From Desulfobacterales bacterium HSG16 (GTDB lineage Bacteria; Desulfobacterota; Desulfobacteria; Desulfobacterales; HSG16): a DNA stretch of 64,000 nt. Both the position numbers and the translations under genes were made by a program. Shown here in pieces: positions 8,925 through 16,249 of the stretch (within the stretch, counting starts at the first letter, position 1; every line of letters begins with the position of its first letter). The notes below the pieces were generated by a model. The model searched no databases, was not told where the DNA came from, and saw nothing but the letters and a program-made list of their open reading frames with translations. The stretch lies in NCBI GenBank assembly GCA_030377965.1, contig JAUCGE010000001.1, forward strand, positions 1-64,000. Direction: 5' to 3'.

Positions 8925-10775
8925 ATGGCTTCCGGTAAGAGCGGTTTGACAACTTTTTCACTGATGAAGGAATCTTATACCAATGCGGGTAAGTGGCTTT
9001 TCTATTTCATATTGATAGGAGTCATAGCAGGGTGTGGTTCCATGGTATTTCATTATCTCTGCCAGGTCGGTGTCCATGTTTTCATGGATCTTGTAGCTGG
9101 ATACAGACCTCCAGCGCCAGCAGGAGAACATCACCTGCTGCCCCAGTCGGATGTTCCTTTTTCCAGATGGCTCCTGCTGTTTCTGCCTGCAATGGGCGGA
9201 ATCATAAGCGGCTGGATCGTTTATACTTTCGCACCAGAAGCAGAAGGACACGGAACAGACGCTGCAATCGACTCTTACCACCGCAAGGGCGGGTTCATGC
9301 GGGCCAGAGTTCCATTGGTCAAAACCATAACATCCGCCATCACTCTGACAACCGGAGGTTCGGGAGGAAGGGAAGGCCCCATCGCTCAGATCGGAGCTGG
9401 ATTCGGCTCTTTTCTGGCCACAAAACTCGGTTTGAGCGACCGTGATCGCCGGATCATGATGGCAGCCGGTATCGGTGCCGGTGTCGGCAGTATATTTCGC
9501 GCTCCACTTGCAGGCGCTCTTTTTGCCGCCGAAGTACTATATAAAGACCCGGAATTCGAATCCGAGGTAATCATCCCGGCAGGGATTTCATCTGTCGTGG
9601 CATATTGTCTGTTCTGCCTTGTGTTCGGCTGGGGTTCATTATTCGAATCACCTGATTTTCATTTCAGAAATCCTCTGGAACTGGGCCCCTACCTGGTTCT
9701 TGCCCTGGTTCTGGTAGGAACCGGCATCCTTTATGTAAAGGCATTTTACGGTGTTACGAAAATTTTCAGGGCTTTCAATATTCCGAATTTCCTAAAACCT
9801 GCCATTGGCGGCCTATGTACCGGGATTGTCGGCTTTTATCTTCCACACACTCTTGCATTCGGCTACGGTTACATACAAAACGCCATTTATGGCAACTGGA
9901 CATCCGGTCTCCCTATGACATCCGCCCTGGGACAATGGCCCATTCTTTTCCTGCTTTCTCTGGCTCTCGGCAAGATTTTAACTACATCCTTTTCAATCGG
10001 TTCGGGAGGAAGTGGTGGTGTTTTCGGCCCCTCAGTGGTAATCGGCGGAGCTATGGGCGGAGTTGTGGGCCTGATCTTCAACCAGATCATGCCTGGTGTT
10101 GTGCCTCACCCCGGTCCCTTTATCATCGTGGGCATGGCCGGTTTTTTCACGGCAGTTTCCAATACGCCCATCTCCACCATCATTTTTGTCAGTGAGATGA
10201 CAAATTCTTATCACCTGCTTTTGCCAAGCCTTCTTGTCTGTTCGGTAGCGTACCTGGCTTCCCAGAGATGGACAATTTACGAAAAGCAGGTGAAAAGCAA
10301 AATCGAATCACCTGCCCACGCAGGGGAATTTTTCATTGATGTGCTGCAATCCATACATGTGGAAGATCTAAGCCACCTTTTCAAAAAGGTAACGTTGATC
10401 CCGGAAAACATGAATTTCCTTGAATTCAAACAACTTTTTTCTGAAACCAAGCAGCATTATTTTCCTGTGATGGACAAAAACAAGCGGCTGACCGGTATCT
10501 TTTCGAGTACCGATATCCGAAGCGTTCTATTTTCAGAAGGACTCGAACACCTTATCAGAGCAAAAGACCTGTGTACCTCTGATATAATCGTAACCACTCC
10601 GTCTGATAACCTCAATTCAGTACTCAGGAAGGTGACAACCAAGAATATCGACGGCCTGCCCGTGGTGTCAGATGATGATCACGGCGTTCTCATCGGTATG
10701 CTCTACCGCAGAGAAGTGATCACTTTTTACAATGAAAAAATCGAAGAGATGACAAAGCAGGGAAAAGGAGACTGA
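8925..10775 (+). CDS. ClC-type chloride channel/transporter with CBS pair
   Basis: A 616-residue ClC-family membrane protein. Seen: the anion-pore motifs GSGGREGP (with the gating-glutamate equivalent, about residue 147) and GSGGSGGVFGPS near 363, about ten hydrophobic segments between residues 20 and 440, and two CBS domains over the last 150 residues (FPVMDKNKRLTGIFSS and GLPVVSDDDHGVLIGML). The CBS domains probably bind adenine nucleotides. The family contains both Cl-/H+ exchangers and channels, and the motifs alone do not decide. Start ATG 8925 is preceded by CTGGAG. It lies inside a three-gene operon. Confidence 0.93.
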   Translation: MASGKSGLTTFSLMKESYTNAGKWLFYFILIGVIAGCGSMVFHYLCQVGVHVFMDLVAGYRPPAPAGEHHLLPQSDVPFSRWLLLFLPAMGGIISGWIVYTFAPEAEGHGTDAAIDSYHRKGGFMRARVPLVKTITSAITLTTGGSGGREGPIAQIGAGFGSFLATKLGLSDRDRRIMMAAGIGAGVGSIFRAPLAGALFAAEVLYKDPEFESEVIIPAGISSVVAYCLFCLVFGWGSLFESPDFHFRNPLELGPYLVLALVLVGTGILYVKAFYGVTKIFRAFNIPNFLKPAIGGLCTGIVGFYLPHTLAFGYGYIQNAIYGNWTSGLPMTSALGQWPILFLLSLALGKILTTSFSIGSGGSGGVFGPSVVIGGAMGGVVGLIFNQIMPGVVPHPGPFIIVGMAGFFTAVSNTPISTIIFVSEMTNSYHLLLPSLLVCSVAYLASQRWTIYEKQVKSKIESPAHAGEFFIDVLQSIHVEDLSHLFKKVTLIPENMNFLEFKQLFSETKQHYFPVMDKNKRLTGIFSSTDIRSVLFSEGLEHLIRAKDLCTSDIIVTTPSDNLNSVLRKVTTKNIDGLPVVSDDDHGVLIGMLYRREVITFYNEKIEEMTKQGKGD

Positions 10776-10777
10776 AA

Positions 10778-11440
10778 ATGAGTTATGCTGTCATACAGGA
10801 TGATACATACAAAAAATGGCTGTGGGAAAAAACAGGGAATCAATGTGTGAAGAATCTCAAAAAACACGGATTTGACGCTCATTTTGCATCTGATATCAAT
10901 GAGGCAAAAAAACTCATACTCGGCTATGTGGCAGATTGCGAAAGCTTCGGATTCGGAGGATCTGACACAACAAGAAAGATAGGAGTCATAGAAACTCTTA
11001 AAGAAAACGGAAAGACAATCCATGATCACTGGCAGCAGGGATTGAGCAGGGAAGAGGATCTGGATATCCGGAAAAAACAAGGACAGAGCGATTGTTTTTT
11101 TTGCAGTGCAAACGCCATTTCCGTAACAGGCGAAATAGTCAATGTGGATGGTGTGGGTAACAGAACAAACGGCATGTGTTTCGGCCCCAAAAAAGTGGTT
11201 ATAGCAGCCGGGATAAACAAGGTGACTCAGGATCTTAACTCAGCTTTGAGACGAATAAAGGACGTAGCAGCCCCCATGCGTGCAAAAAGTCTTAATATGG
11301 AAACGCCCTGTGCCGAAACCGGATTTTGCAGTGATTGTAATTCACCCCAGCGCATCTGCCGGATTACAGCCATTCTGCACAGAAAGCCCATGTTCACCGA
11401 TGTTTTTGTCGTTCTGATAGGCCAGGAACTTGGGTTTTAA
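10778..11440 (+). CDS. LUD-domain protein (LutC/YkgG-like)
   Basis: A 220-residue LUD-domain protein (lactate utilisation family, DUF162). Seen: FGFGGSDTTRKIG near residue 52, a DCFFCSANAI segment, the GNRTNGMCFGPKKVV signature and a cysteine-rich C-terminal part (C..C..C..C between about residues 173 and 196) that is longer than in LutC. LutC itself works with the Fe-S proteins LutA and LutB in lactate oxidation; neither is present here, so a lactate role is not supported. Stand-alone LUD proteins with this cysteine tail are frequent in anaerobes and have no assigned function. Starts 3 nt after the ClC gene. Confidence 0.85.
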   Translation: MSYAVIQDDTYKKWLWEKTGNQCVKNLKKHGFDAHFASDINEAKKLILGYVADCESFGFGGSDTTRKIGVIETLKENGKTIHDHWQQGLSREEDLDIRKKQGQSDCFFCSANAISVTGEIVNVDGVGNRTNGMCFGPKKVVIAAGINKVTQDLNSALRRIKDVAAPMRAKSLNMETPCAETGFCSDCNSPQRICRITAILHRKPMFTDVFVVLIGQELGF

Positions 11441-11493
11441 TTTTTAGATATTAAAGCCCATATGTGTCAGTTTATAAAAAATTTTAATTTTAT

Positions 11494-12120
11494 TTGAGTT
11501 TTTCATATTTTCCGGTGTCTAATACAATAAACAGCAAAGAATCGGACGAGGAAAGGCTGGTTGCAAGACTTCAAAGAGGTAGTGAAGAAGCCTTTGTTCT
11601 CCTGGTTCAACAATATCAGCAAAGACTTTACAAAACCGCTTACGGGATAACCCTTGAGCGGGAGGAGAGTCTTGATATTGTGCAGGAGGTCTTTCTCAAG
11701 GTTCACAGATATATCGGCAGTTTCAAAAAGGATTCAAACCTTTACACATGGCTGCACAGGATGACGGTCAACGAATCCTTGAACTGGATCAGAAAAATGA
11801 AACGCCGATTTAAATGGCTTCATCGACCGGTGGAATCGGAGGATGGCAATGATTTTATATATCCTGAACTGGGATCAGAAGATTATGCTCCAGAAAAACT
11901 TTTCCAGGACAAGGAAATGAAAACCATTCTTTTCGATCAGATGAAAAAACTGCCGGAAGATGCAAGGGCAATATTCATGTTGAGAGAAATAGATGGTCTG
12001 TCATATGATGAGATTGCAGATATTTTGAAAATTAAACGAGGCACTGTGTCATCAAGAATTTTTTATGCAAGAAAACGCCTCAAAGAAAATCTGGCCGGTT
12101 ATTTTGACCAGACAACTTAA
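11494..12120 (+). CDS. ECF RNA polymerase sigma factor
   Basis: A sigma-70-family ECF factor (RpoE-like). Seen: sigma region 2 (DIVQEVFLKVHRYIGSF, then WLHRMTVNESLNWIRK) and region 4 (LPEDARAIFMLREIDGLS, YDEIADILKI, GTVSSRIFYARKRLKE). Region 1 is absent, as in ECF factors. The start is uncertain: the frame allows TTG at 11494 or GTG at 11515, but a probable ECF promoter covers 11496-11523, so a transcript from it would begin after both. Its anti-sigma gene follows 46 nt downstream. Likely targets in this window are itself and the secreted-protein genes at 13200 and 30156, all carrying the same element. Confidence 0.9.
   Translation: MSFSYFPVSNTINSKESDEERLVARLQRGSEEAFVLLVQQYQQRLYKTAYGITLEREESLDIVQEVFLKVHRYIGSFKKDSNLYTWLHRMTVNESLNWIRKMKRRFKWLHRPVESEDGNDFIYPELGSEDYAPEKLFQDKEMKTILFDQMKKLPEDARAIFMLREIDGLSYDEIADILKIKRGTVSSRIFYARKRLKENLAGYFDQTT
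11496..11523 (+). promoter_or_regulatory. ECF-type promoter element, sigma gene copy
   Basis: GAGTTT (11496-11501) and GTCTAAT (11517-11523) have the same spacing as GAACTT and GTCTAAT at 13140 and 30095, and the intervening T-rich/CCGGT sequence is also similar. A -35 starting GAA/GAG with a -10 of the TCTAA type is a usual ECF pattern. Placed at the sigma gene itself it suggests autoregulation. Confidence 0.65.
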
Positions 12121-12166
12121 TCAGGCATTTGAAAAAACATTTGAAGACCTTTAAAAGGAGGGCAAA

Positions 12167-12667
12167 ATGAAAAATAACAGCCATAAAATCGATCATGCCC
12201 TGCTTAACGCCTGGATGGATAACGAACTCGATTCGGACGAATACGCAATGTTCGATGATCATTTAAAAGAGTGTCCAGCCTGCCGGAAAGAGGTCATGTC
12301 ACATGGCCAGATTTCCTCACTGATCACAAAAAATATTGAACAGGCTGCTGAAAACACGAATTTTGGCCCTATGAATCAGCGGCTTTTTGATGCTCTGGAA
12401 AAAAGAAATAAGCCCTGGTGGATCAGGCTTGCCCGCTTCATGGGAACAGGAAAGGTACTCATACCAGCAGGCACGCTTGCCGCTGTGGTTCTGGTTTTCT
12501 TTTTTTCCATGCAGCCAGCGGCCAGCATTTCTGGCCCCAGCGCTCTTGTCAGTTCCGTATCAGGCGATTATGCTTCGGTAATGATCATGGAAACTCCCAA
12601 TGAACAGCAGACCATCATATGGATTCAGGAAACTGCCTCAATAGATAATAAGGATCACAAAGGATAA
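12167..12667 (+). CDS. Anti-sigma factor with zinc-finger (ZAS/HC2) domain
   Basis: A 166-residue probable membrane anti-sigma factor. Seen: the zinc-binding anti-sigma motif H-x3-C-x2-C in DHLKECPACRKEV near residues 28-40, a short linker, and one transmembrane segment (VLIPAGTLAAVVLVFFFS, about residues 99-116) placing the last 45 residues outside the membrane. Family knowledge: the N-terminal zinc domain binds the cognate ECF sigma factor and releases it on an envelope or redox signal. AAAGGAGG lies just upstream of the ATG. The following secreted-protein gene starts 6 nt after its stop. Confidence 0.9.
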   Translation: MKNNSHKIDHALLNAWMDNELDSDEYAMFDDHLKECPACRKEVMSHGQISSLITKNIEQAAENTNFGPMNQRLFDALEKRNKPWWIRLARFMGTGKVLIPAGTLAAVVLVFFFSMQPAASISGPSALVSSVSGDYASVMIMETPNEQQTIIWIQETASIDNKDHKG

Positions 12668-12673
12668 CGAACA

Positions 12674-13141
12674 ATGAACTCTCCAAAACGAATCATATGG
12701 ATCTTATCCGTTTTGCTCATAACCGCCCTGGTCTTTTTCGATGCGTCCGGGTCAGATGCGTGGGCCAGGCCGAGGATGAAAGTTCAGGTTAAAACGATTC
12801 TGGCATCCAACGGCCCTAAACATGTCGATCCCAGACTTTCTGCCAACATCAGAGGGCTTCGATCCGTGTTCAGATATTCATCTTATAAGCTGCTGGGCAA
12901 CAACCGAATGACACTCGGCTTGGGCCAGACTGGAAAGGCTGTGCTGCCAGGCAGGCGTACACTCCACATAACGCCTTTGGATGTCAAAAATAATCGCGCC
13001 CGTATGCGCCTGACAATATTCCAGAAAAAACGACAGACATTTCAGACCGTTATCCAATTAAGAAACAGAGGGACAATTACTGTCGGCGGACCAAAACACC
13101 AAAATGGATTTTTATTGTTCAATATTTCAAATTCTTTTTGA
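12674..13141 (+). CDS. Secreted hypothetical protein of the sigma/anti-sigma operon
   Basis: A 155-residue protein with an N-terminal signal peptide (hydrophobic IIWILSVLLITALVFF, then a likely cleavage near DAWA). The mature part is basic and beta-rich, with pairs of Leu-Thr-Leu type strands. I know similar small secreted proteins immediately downstream of ECF sigma/anti-sigma pairs in deltaproteobacteria, but no function. It begins 6 nt after the anti-sigma gene and is surely in the same operon. Its stop codon overlaps the -35 box of the next promoter. Confidence 0.8.
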   Translation: MNSPKRIIWILSVLLITALVFFDASGSDAWARPRMKVQVKTILASNGPKHVDPRLSANIRGLRSVFRYSSYKLLGNNRMTLGLGQTGKAVLPGRRTLHITPLDVKNNRARMRLTIFQKKRQTFQTVIQLRNRGTITVGGPKHQNGFLLFNISNSF

Positions 13142-13167
13142 ACTTTTTTATTTTCCCGGTGTCTAAT
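13140..13167 (+). promoter_or_regulatory. ECF-type promoter element, secreted gene copy 1
   Basis: GAACTT at 13140-13145, a 15-nt T/C-rich spacer and GTCTAAT at 13161-13167. It is almost identical over 28 nt to the element at 30095 and clearly related to the one at 11496. The distance to the downstream ATG is 32 nt, leaving room for a short leader with GGAGG. Confidence 0.75.
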
Positions 13168-13199
13168 GTAATAAAACCGGAAAACAGGAGGAATAAAAA

Positions 13200-13649
13200 A
13201 TGAAAAAACTGATCATCACAATCCTTGTTATCGTATTCAGCGCAAGCCTTTTTACAACCCAGTCATTTGCAGGCTCCAAGCAGAAACACCGATGGGAAGG
13301 AGCAGCTATCGGCCTGGGTGCGGCAATTCTTGGCGGAGCTATCCTCAATAACAGTCGAAGCAGCAATAATAACCGTGCAGCAGGCTATAACAATTCATCC
13401 TGCTATTACCCGGCTTCTTCCCGGCCATATCGCCAGCAATATGTTCCTCACCGCCGTCCAGTAAGACACGAAAGACCTAAAAATGGCCATTGGGAAGTCC
13501 GTAAAGTATGGGTCGCACCTGTTCATGAAAGAGTCTGGAATCCTTCACATTACAACAGAAGAAACGAATGGGTCGAAGGCTCCTGGATCAACATCGAACA
13601 ACAGCCCGGATACTGGAAAGAAGACCGTGTGTGGATAAGTTATCGATAA
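13200..13649 (+). CDS. Small secreted protein, glycine-zipper and Trp/Tyr-rich tail
   Basis: A 149-residue exported protein. Seen: signal peptide (KKLIITILVIVFSASLFT, cleavage near SFAG), a glycine-zipper-like stretch IGLGAAILGGAIL near residues 40-52, an Asn/Ser-rich linker, and a C-terminal half with aromatic pairs (GHWEVRKVW, RVWNPSHY, GYWKEDRVW) resembling small envelope proteins with W/Y repeats. Strong GGAGG before the ATG. It has a close paralogue at 30156 and a decayed copy at 24145. Its promoter element points to control by the ECF factor at 11494, so an envelope-stress role is likely but unproven. Confidence 0.85.
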   Translation: MKKLIITILVIVFSASLFTTQSFAGSKQKHRWEGAAIGLGAAILGGAILNNSRSSNNNRAAGYNNSSCYYPASSRPYRQQYVPHRRPVRHERPKNGHWEVRKVWVAPVHERVWNPSHYNRRNEWVEGSWINIEQQPGYWKEDRVWISYR

Positions 13650-13650
13650 A

Positions 13651-13712
13651 GGATTTCCCGATTAATAAAATACCCGATGGCAGGGCAAGTTTCCGCCCCC
13701 GCCATCTTTCTA
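13651..13712 (+). repeat. Dispersed hairpin repeat, copy B (forward)
   Basis: It starts directly after the stop codon of the secreted protein and carries the same GGATTTCCC start, AATAAAATACCC block and CCCCGCCATC end as copy A. Compared with the paralogous locus near 24450, which reads straight from stop codon into the next homologous segment, this stretch is an extra insertion. Confidence 0.82.
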
Positions 13713-13713
13713 T

Positions 13714-14248
13714 AGAAAACATTGAGGCCATAGTGGCCAAAGTATGTTCAAGACAGGCAGCCGTCATGGCTGCCTGGATTTTTGGATCAATGGCAAAAGG
13801 AACAGCTAAAGAATCGAGCGATGTGGATGTGGCTGTCCTGTTTGCAAAAGATGCCGATCCTTTGTTGCAAATTGATCTTATAACCCACTTTGAAGAAGCT
13901 TTGAAATGCCGCTTGGCGCTGTTGTTTTTGCCCAGTGCGGATGTTAAAAAACTTTTGGTGAGGTACTTATGTCAGGTCAATTCAGAGGCAAAAGAAGAGA
14001 GTGAACCAAATTATACAGACAATGAAGGAGGAATATCTGTCTGGTGGCGCTGGACACCTCTTTTCACCATGAATTATACATTCAATACACATGGGAGTTA
14101 TTTCGATACGATTATCGCTGTTTATACCAGCAAGAATATCAATGGCCTGACTGAAACTATCAACAATGATACAAATACTATTCAAACCGGTGAAGTTAAA
14201 TTTCAAGCTCAGGAAGATGTTCAATATTATGTAGCACTGGATGGATAG
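13714..14248 (+). pseudogene. MNT-type nucleotidyltransferase relic fused to an extracellular domain fragment
   Basis: About 85 codons encode a minimal nucleotidyltransferase domain with the motif G-S-x3-G and S-D-V-D (IFGSMAKGTAKESSDVDVAV), as in MntA-type antitoxins. After YLCQV the frame switches to a segment resembling the repeated extracellular domain with W-x-R/K-W-T, YFDTIIAVYT and YYVALDG, which does not belong to MNT proteins. No start codon fits the family start, because repeat copy B occupies the 5' side. I read it as a chance fusion of two gene fragments rather than a working gene. Remnants of the same MNT gene follow the other two secreted-gene copies. Confidence 0.6.
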
Positions 14249-14278
14249 GACAGATCTGCGGGATATTATGCATTGAAC

Positions 14279-14489
14279 AGAAGAGTTTGCGGCAATGGCT
14301 TTGGCTTTTGAAAATGCAGATCGAATTATCCTGCTGGATGATGCATTGACCCGTAATACTGCAAAATCAGCCAGCATTGGTTTCTCTTCCTTTGGCGAGG
14401 CAATCGCCGTCCAGGAAATCTGGCAGGTGATGGAAGCTACTGCCTCAAATATAACCGAATTGCTAAAATTTCCAATATTTTATTCTTGA
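14279..14489 (+). pseudogene. Fragment of a PIN/DUF3368-like gene
   Basis: A short frame whose first 35 codons (ALAFENADRIILLDDALTR and on) resemble the acidic core of DUF3368 PIN-like toxins, LLxDDxxAR. Both the N-terminal half and the normal C-terminus are absent. A complete gene of the family is present at 23659. This is probably debris of an earlier toxin-antitoxin insertion at the island edge. Confidence 0.45.
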
Positions 14490-14514
14490 CATTTTGGATG
14501 GTTACAGGTATCAA
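14486..14514 (+). promoter_or_regulatory. Candidate sigma-70 promoter of the defence operon
   Basis: TTGACA at 14486-14491, a 17-nt spacer and TATCAA at 14509-14514. It is the best such pair upstream of vsr and leaves a leader of about 200 nt in which I see no gene. An activity test would be needed. Confidence 0.5.
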
Positions 14515-14723
14515 TGTTTCAAATTAAACATGATTGTGGAATGGCGGCTATTATCAATAGACAAATGGCAGTATAATAACAATGTCCACTATTTTTCTTG
14601 GGCAGATAAAAAATAATACCCATGTAGCAGCAGGAAAATCTGATGGAGGTTTCTTCAATATCAAGTAACTTAAACGTTGACGTAGAGGATGATATTTCCT
14701 TCTCCCCATAAAAGATAAGTGTT

Positions 14724-15140
14724 GTGGATAATCTGACGAAAGAACAGCGGAAAAAAAATATGAGGGCGATACGCTCAAAAGATACCAAAATTGAGGTAAA
14801 CCTTCGAAAGTCGCTATGGAGGAGAGGCTATAGATATCGAATTCACTATAAAAAATTATCAGGAAAACCGGATATTGTGTTTGTCAGACAGAAAATAGCG
14901 GTTTTTTGCGACAGCGAGTTTTTTCATGGATTCAATTGGGAGAAACAGCATAAGAAGATCAAATCAAATCGAGACTATTGGATACCTAAAATTGAATCCA
15001 ATATGAAAAAAGATAGGCTTGTTACCGAATTTCTTGAAAAAGATGGATGGGTTGTGTTGCGGTTTTGGGGAAAAGAAATTCAGAAGAATTTAAAAGAGTG
15101 TGCTGATAAAATAGAGGATGCTATTTTAGAAAGGTCATGA
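14724..15140 (+). CDS. vsr: Very short patch repair endonuclease
   Basis: A 138-residue Vsr-type endonuclease, which nicks DNA next to T:G mismatches arising by deamination of 5-methylcytosine. Seen: the family start TKEQRKKNMRAIRSKDTKIE, LRKSLWRRGYRYR, GKPDIVF with the catalytic-type Asp, and FFHGFNW, GWVVLRFWGKEI near the end. The classical cysteine-rich zinc site appears reduced: CDSEFFHG remains while the family often has CFWHxC. The GTG start at 14724 gives the usual N-terminus; an ATG 36 nt further would cut it off. Its stop overlaps the methyltransferase ATG by 4 nt, matching its repair role for that enzyme. Confidence 0.9.
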   Translation: MDNLTKEQRKKNMRAIRSKDTKIEVNLRKSLWRRGYRYRIHYKKLSGKPDIVFVRQKIAVFCDSEFFHGFNWEKQHKKIKSNRDYWIPKIESNMKKDRLVTEFLEKDGWVVLRFWGKEIQKNLKECADKIEDAILERS

Positions 15141-16228
15141 ATATCAGAAATATGAAGAATACATCTTTTATAGGAGTTGATATTTTTAGTGGTGCTGGCG
15201 GGATTAGTCTCGGAGCCGAAAAGGCAGGAATTCAGGTAAAAACCGCTGTTGATGTTGATAAATATTCATTAGAAACGTATCAATTTAATCATAAAAAAGC
15301 CGAAGTCATCCACGAAGATATCAGGAATGTAGATCCTTCAGACATTGGAACATTTCCAAAGCAGCCTTTTGTTCTGTTTGGCGGCCCTCCATGTCAGGGG
15401 TTCTCTAATTCATTTATTAAAAGAGATGAAGATTTACAAAATCCAAGAAATTGGATGTTTAAACAATTTCTTCGTTTTGTTAAAGAGTTGAAGCCGTATT
15501 GGGTTGTTTTTGAGAATGTAGAGGGTTTTACTCGATTTTGTGGCGGAAAGTTAGCTGAAGACTTAAAGAACGCATTAGTAAAGCTTGGGTATAAAAATCC
15601 TTATTCTAATATTCTGAATGCCGCAGACTTCGGGGTTCCGCAAGTTAGAAACCGTTTTTTTATTGTTGCTAATAAAGATGAGCATAAATTTGACATAGCT
15701 CCGAATTGCGAGAAAAGAGTTACGGTGAAAAAAGCATTGTCTGATCTGCCTAATTTAAAAAATGGAGATAAGATTGATGAAACGCCTTATAAACCTGGCG
15801 GGTTGACTAAATATGCTAGACTGATGAGGGCGAACTCTCGATCTGCAAAACAAAATTTTGTCTCAAGAAATCAAGATTATGTAATTGAACGATATCATCA
15901 TATTAAACCTGGACAAAATTGGAAAGCTATTCCAGATAGACTGATGACGAACTATAAGGACAAAACTCGTTGCCATACTGGAATTTATAAAAGGTTGGAT
16001 CCTAATGAACCATCAATAGTCATTGCAAACTATAGAAAAAACATGTTCATACATCCTGATGAGGATAGAGGCTTATCACTTAGAGAAGCAGCGAGACTTC
16101 AAAGTTTTCCCGATGATTTTATCTTTAAAGGAACGCTGAGATCAATGCAGCAACAAATAGGTAATGCGGTACCCCCGTTATTGGCAGAAGCCATATTCAG
16201 ACAGATAATAAAACTCTCTTGTGGATAA
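15137..16228 (+). CDS. DNA (cytosine-5-)-methyltransferase
   Basis: A 363-residue C5-methyltransferase. Seen in order: motif I DIFSGAGGISLG (residues 15-26), motif IV GGPPCQGFSNS with the catalytic Cys near 84, motif VI FENVEGF near 127, motif VIII VPQVRNRFFIVA near 173, and motifs IX-X at the end (LREAARLQSFPDDF, QQIGNAVPPLLAEAI). The variable target-recognition region (about residues 210-300) is intact. It presumably methylates host sites to protect them from the downstream effector genes. The recognition site cannot be read from sequence. Translationally coupled to vsr by an ATGA overlap. Confidence 0.96.
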   Translation: MNIRNMKNTSFIGVDIFSGAGGISLGAEKAGIQVKTAVDVDKYSLETYQFNHKKAEVIHEDIRNVDPSDIGTFPKQPFVLFGGPPCQGFSNSFIKRDEDLQNPRNWMFKQFLRFVKELKPYWVVFENVEGFTRFCGGKLAEDLKNALVKLGYKNPYSNILNAADFGVPQVRNRFFIVANKDEHKFDIAPNCEKRVTVKKALSDLPNLKNGDKIDETPYKPGGLTKYARLMRANSRSAKQNFVSRNQDYVIERYHHIKPGQNWKAIPDRLMTNYKDKTRCHTGIYKRLDPNEPSIVIANYRKNMFIHPDEDRGLSLREAARLQSFPDDFIFKGTLRSMQQQIGNAVPPLLAEAIFRQIIKLSCG

Positions 16229-16249
16229 AACTGTATTGAGAAATGTCTT

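Noticed and set aside
10727-11080. Minus-strand frame over the LUD gene
   Set aside because: Shadow of the plus-strand gene; no start site and hydrophobic/Cys composition typical of antisense reading.
13714-14248. Working MntA/HepT toxin-antitoxin pair
   Set aside because: No HEPN partner follows and the MNT domain is cut short and fused to foreign sequence.
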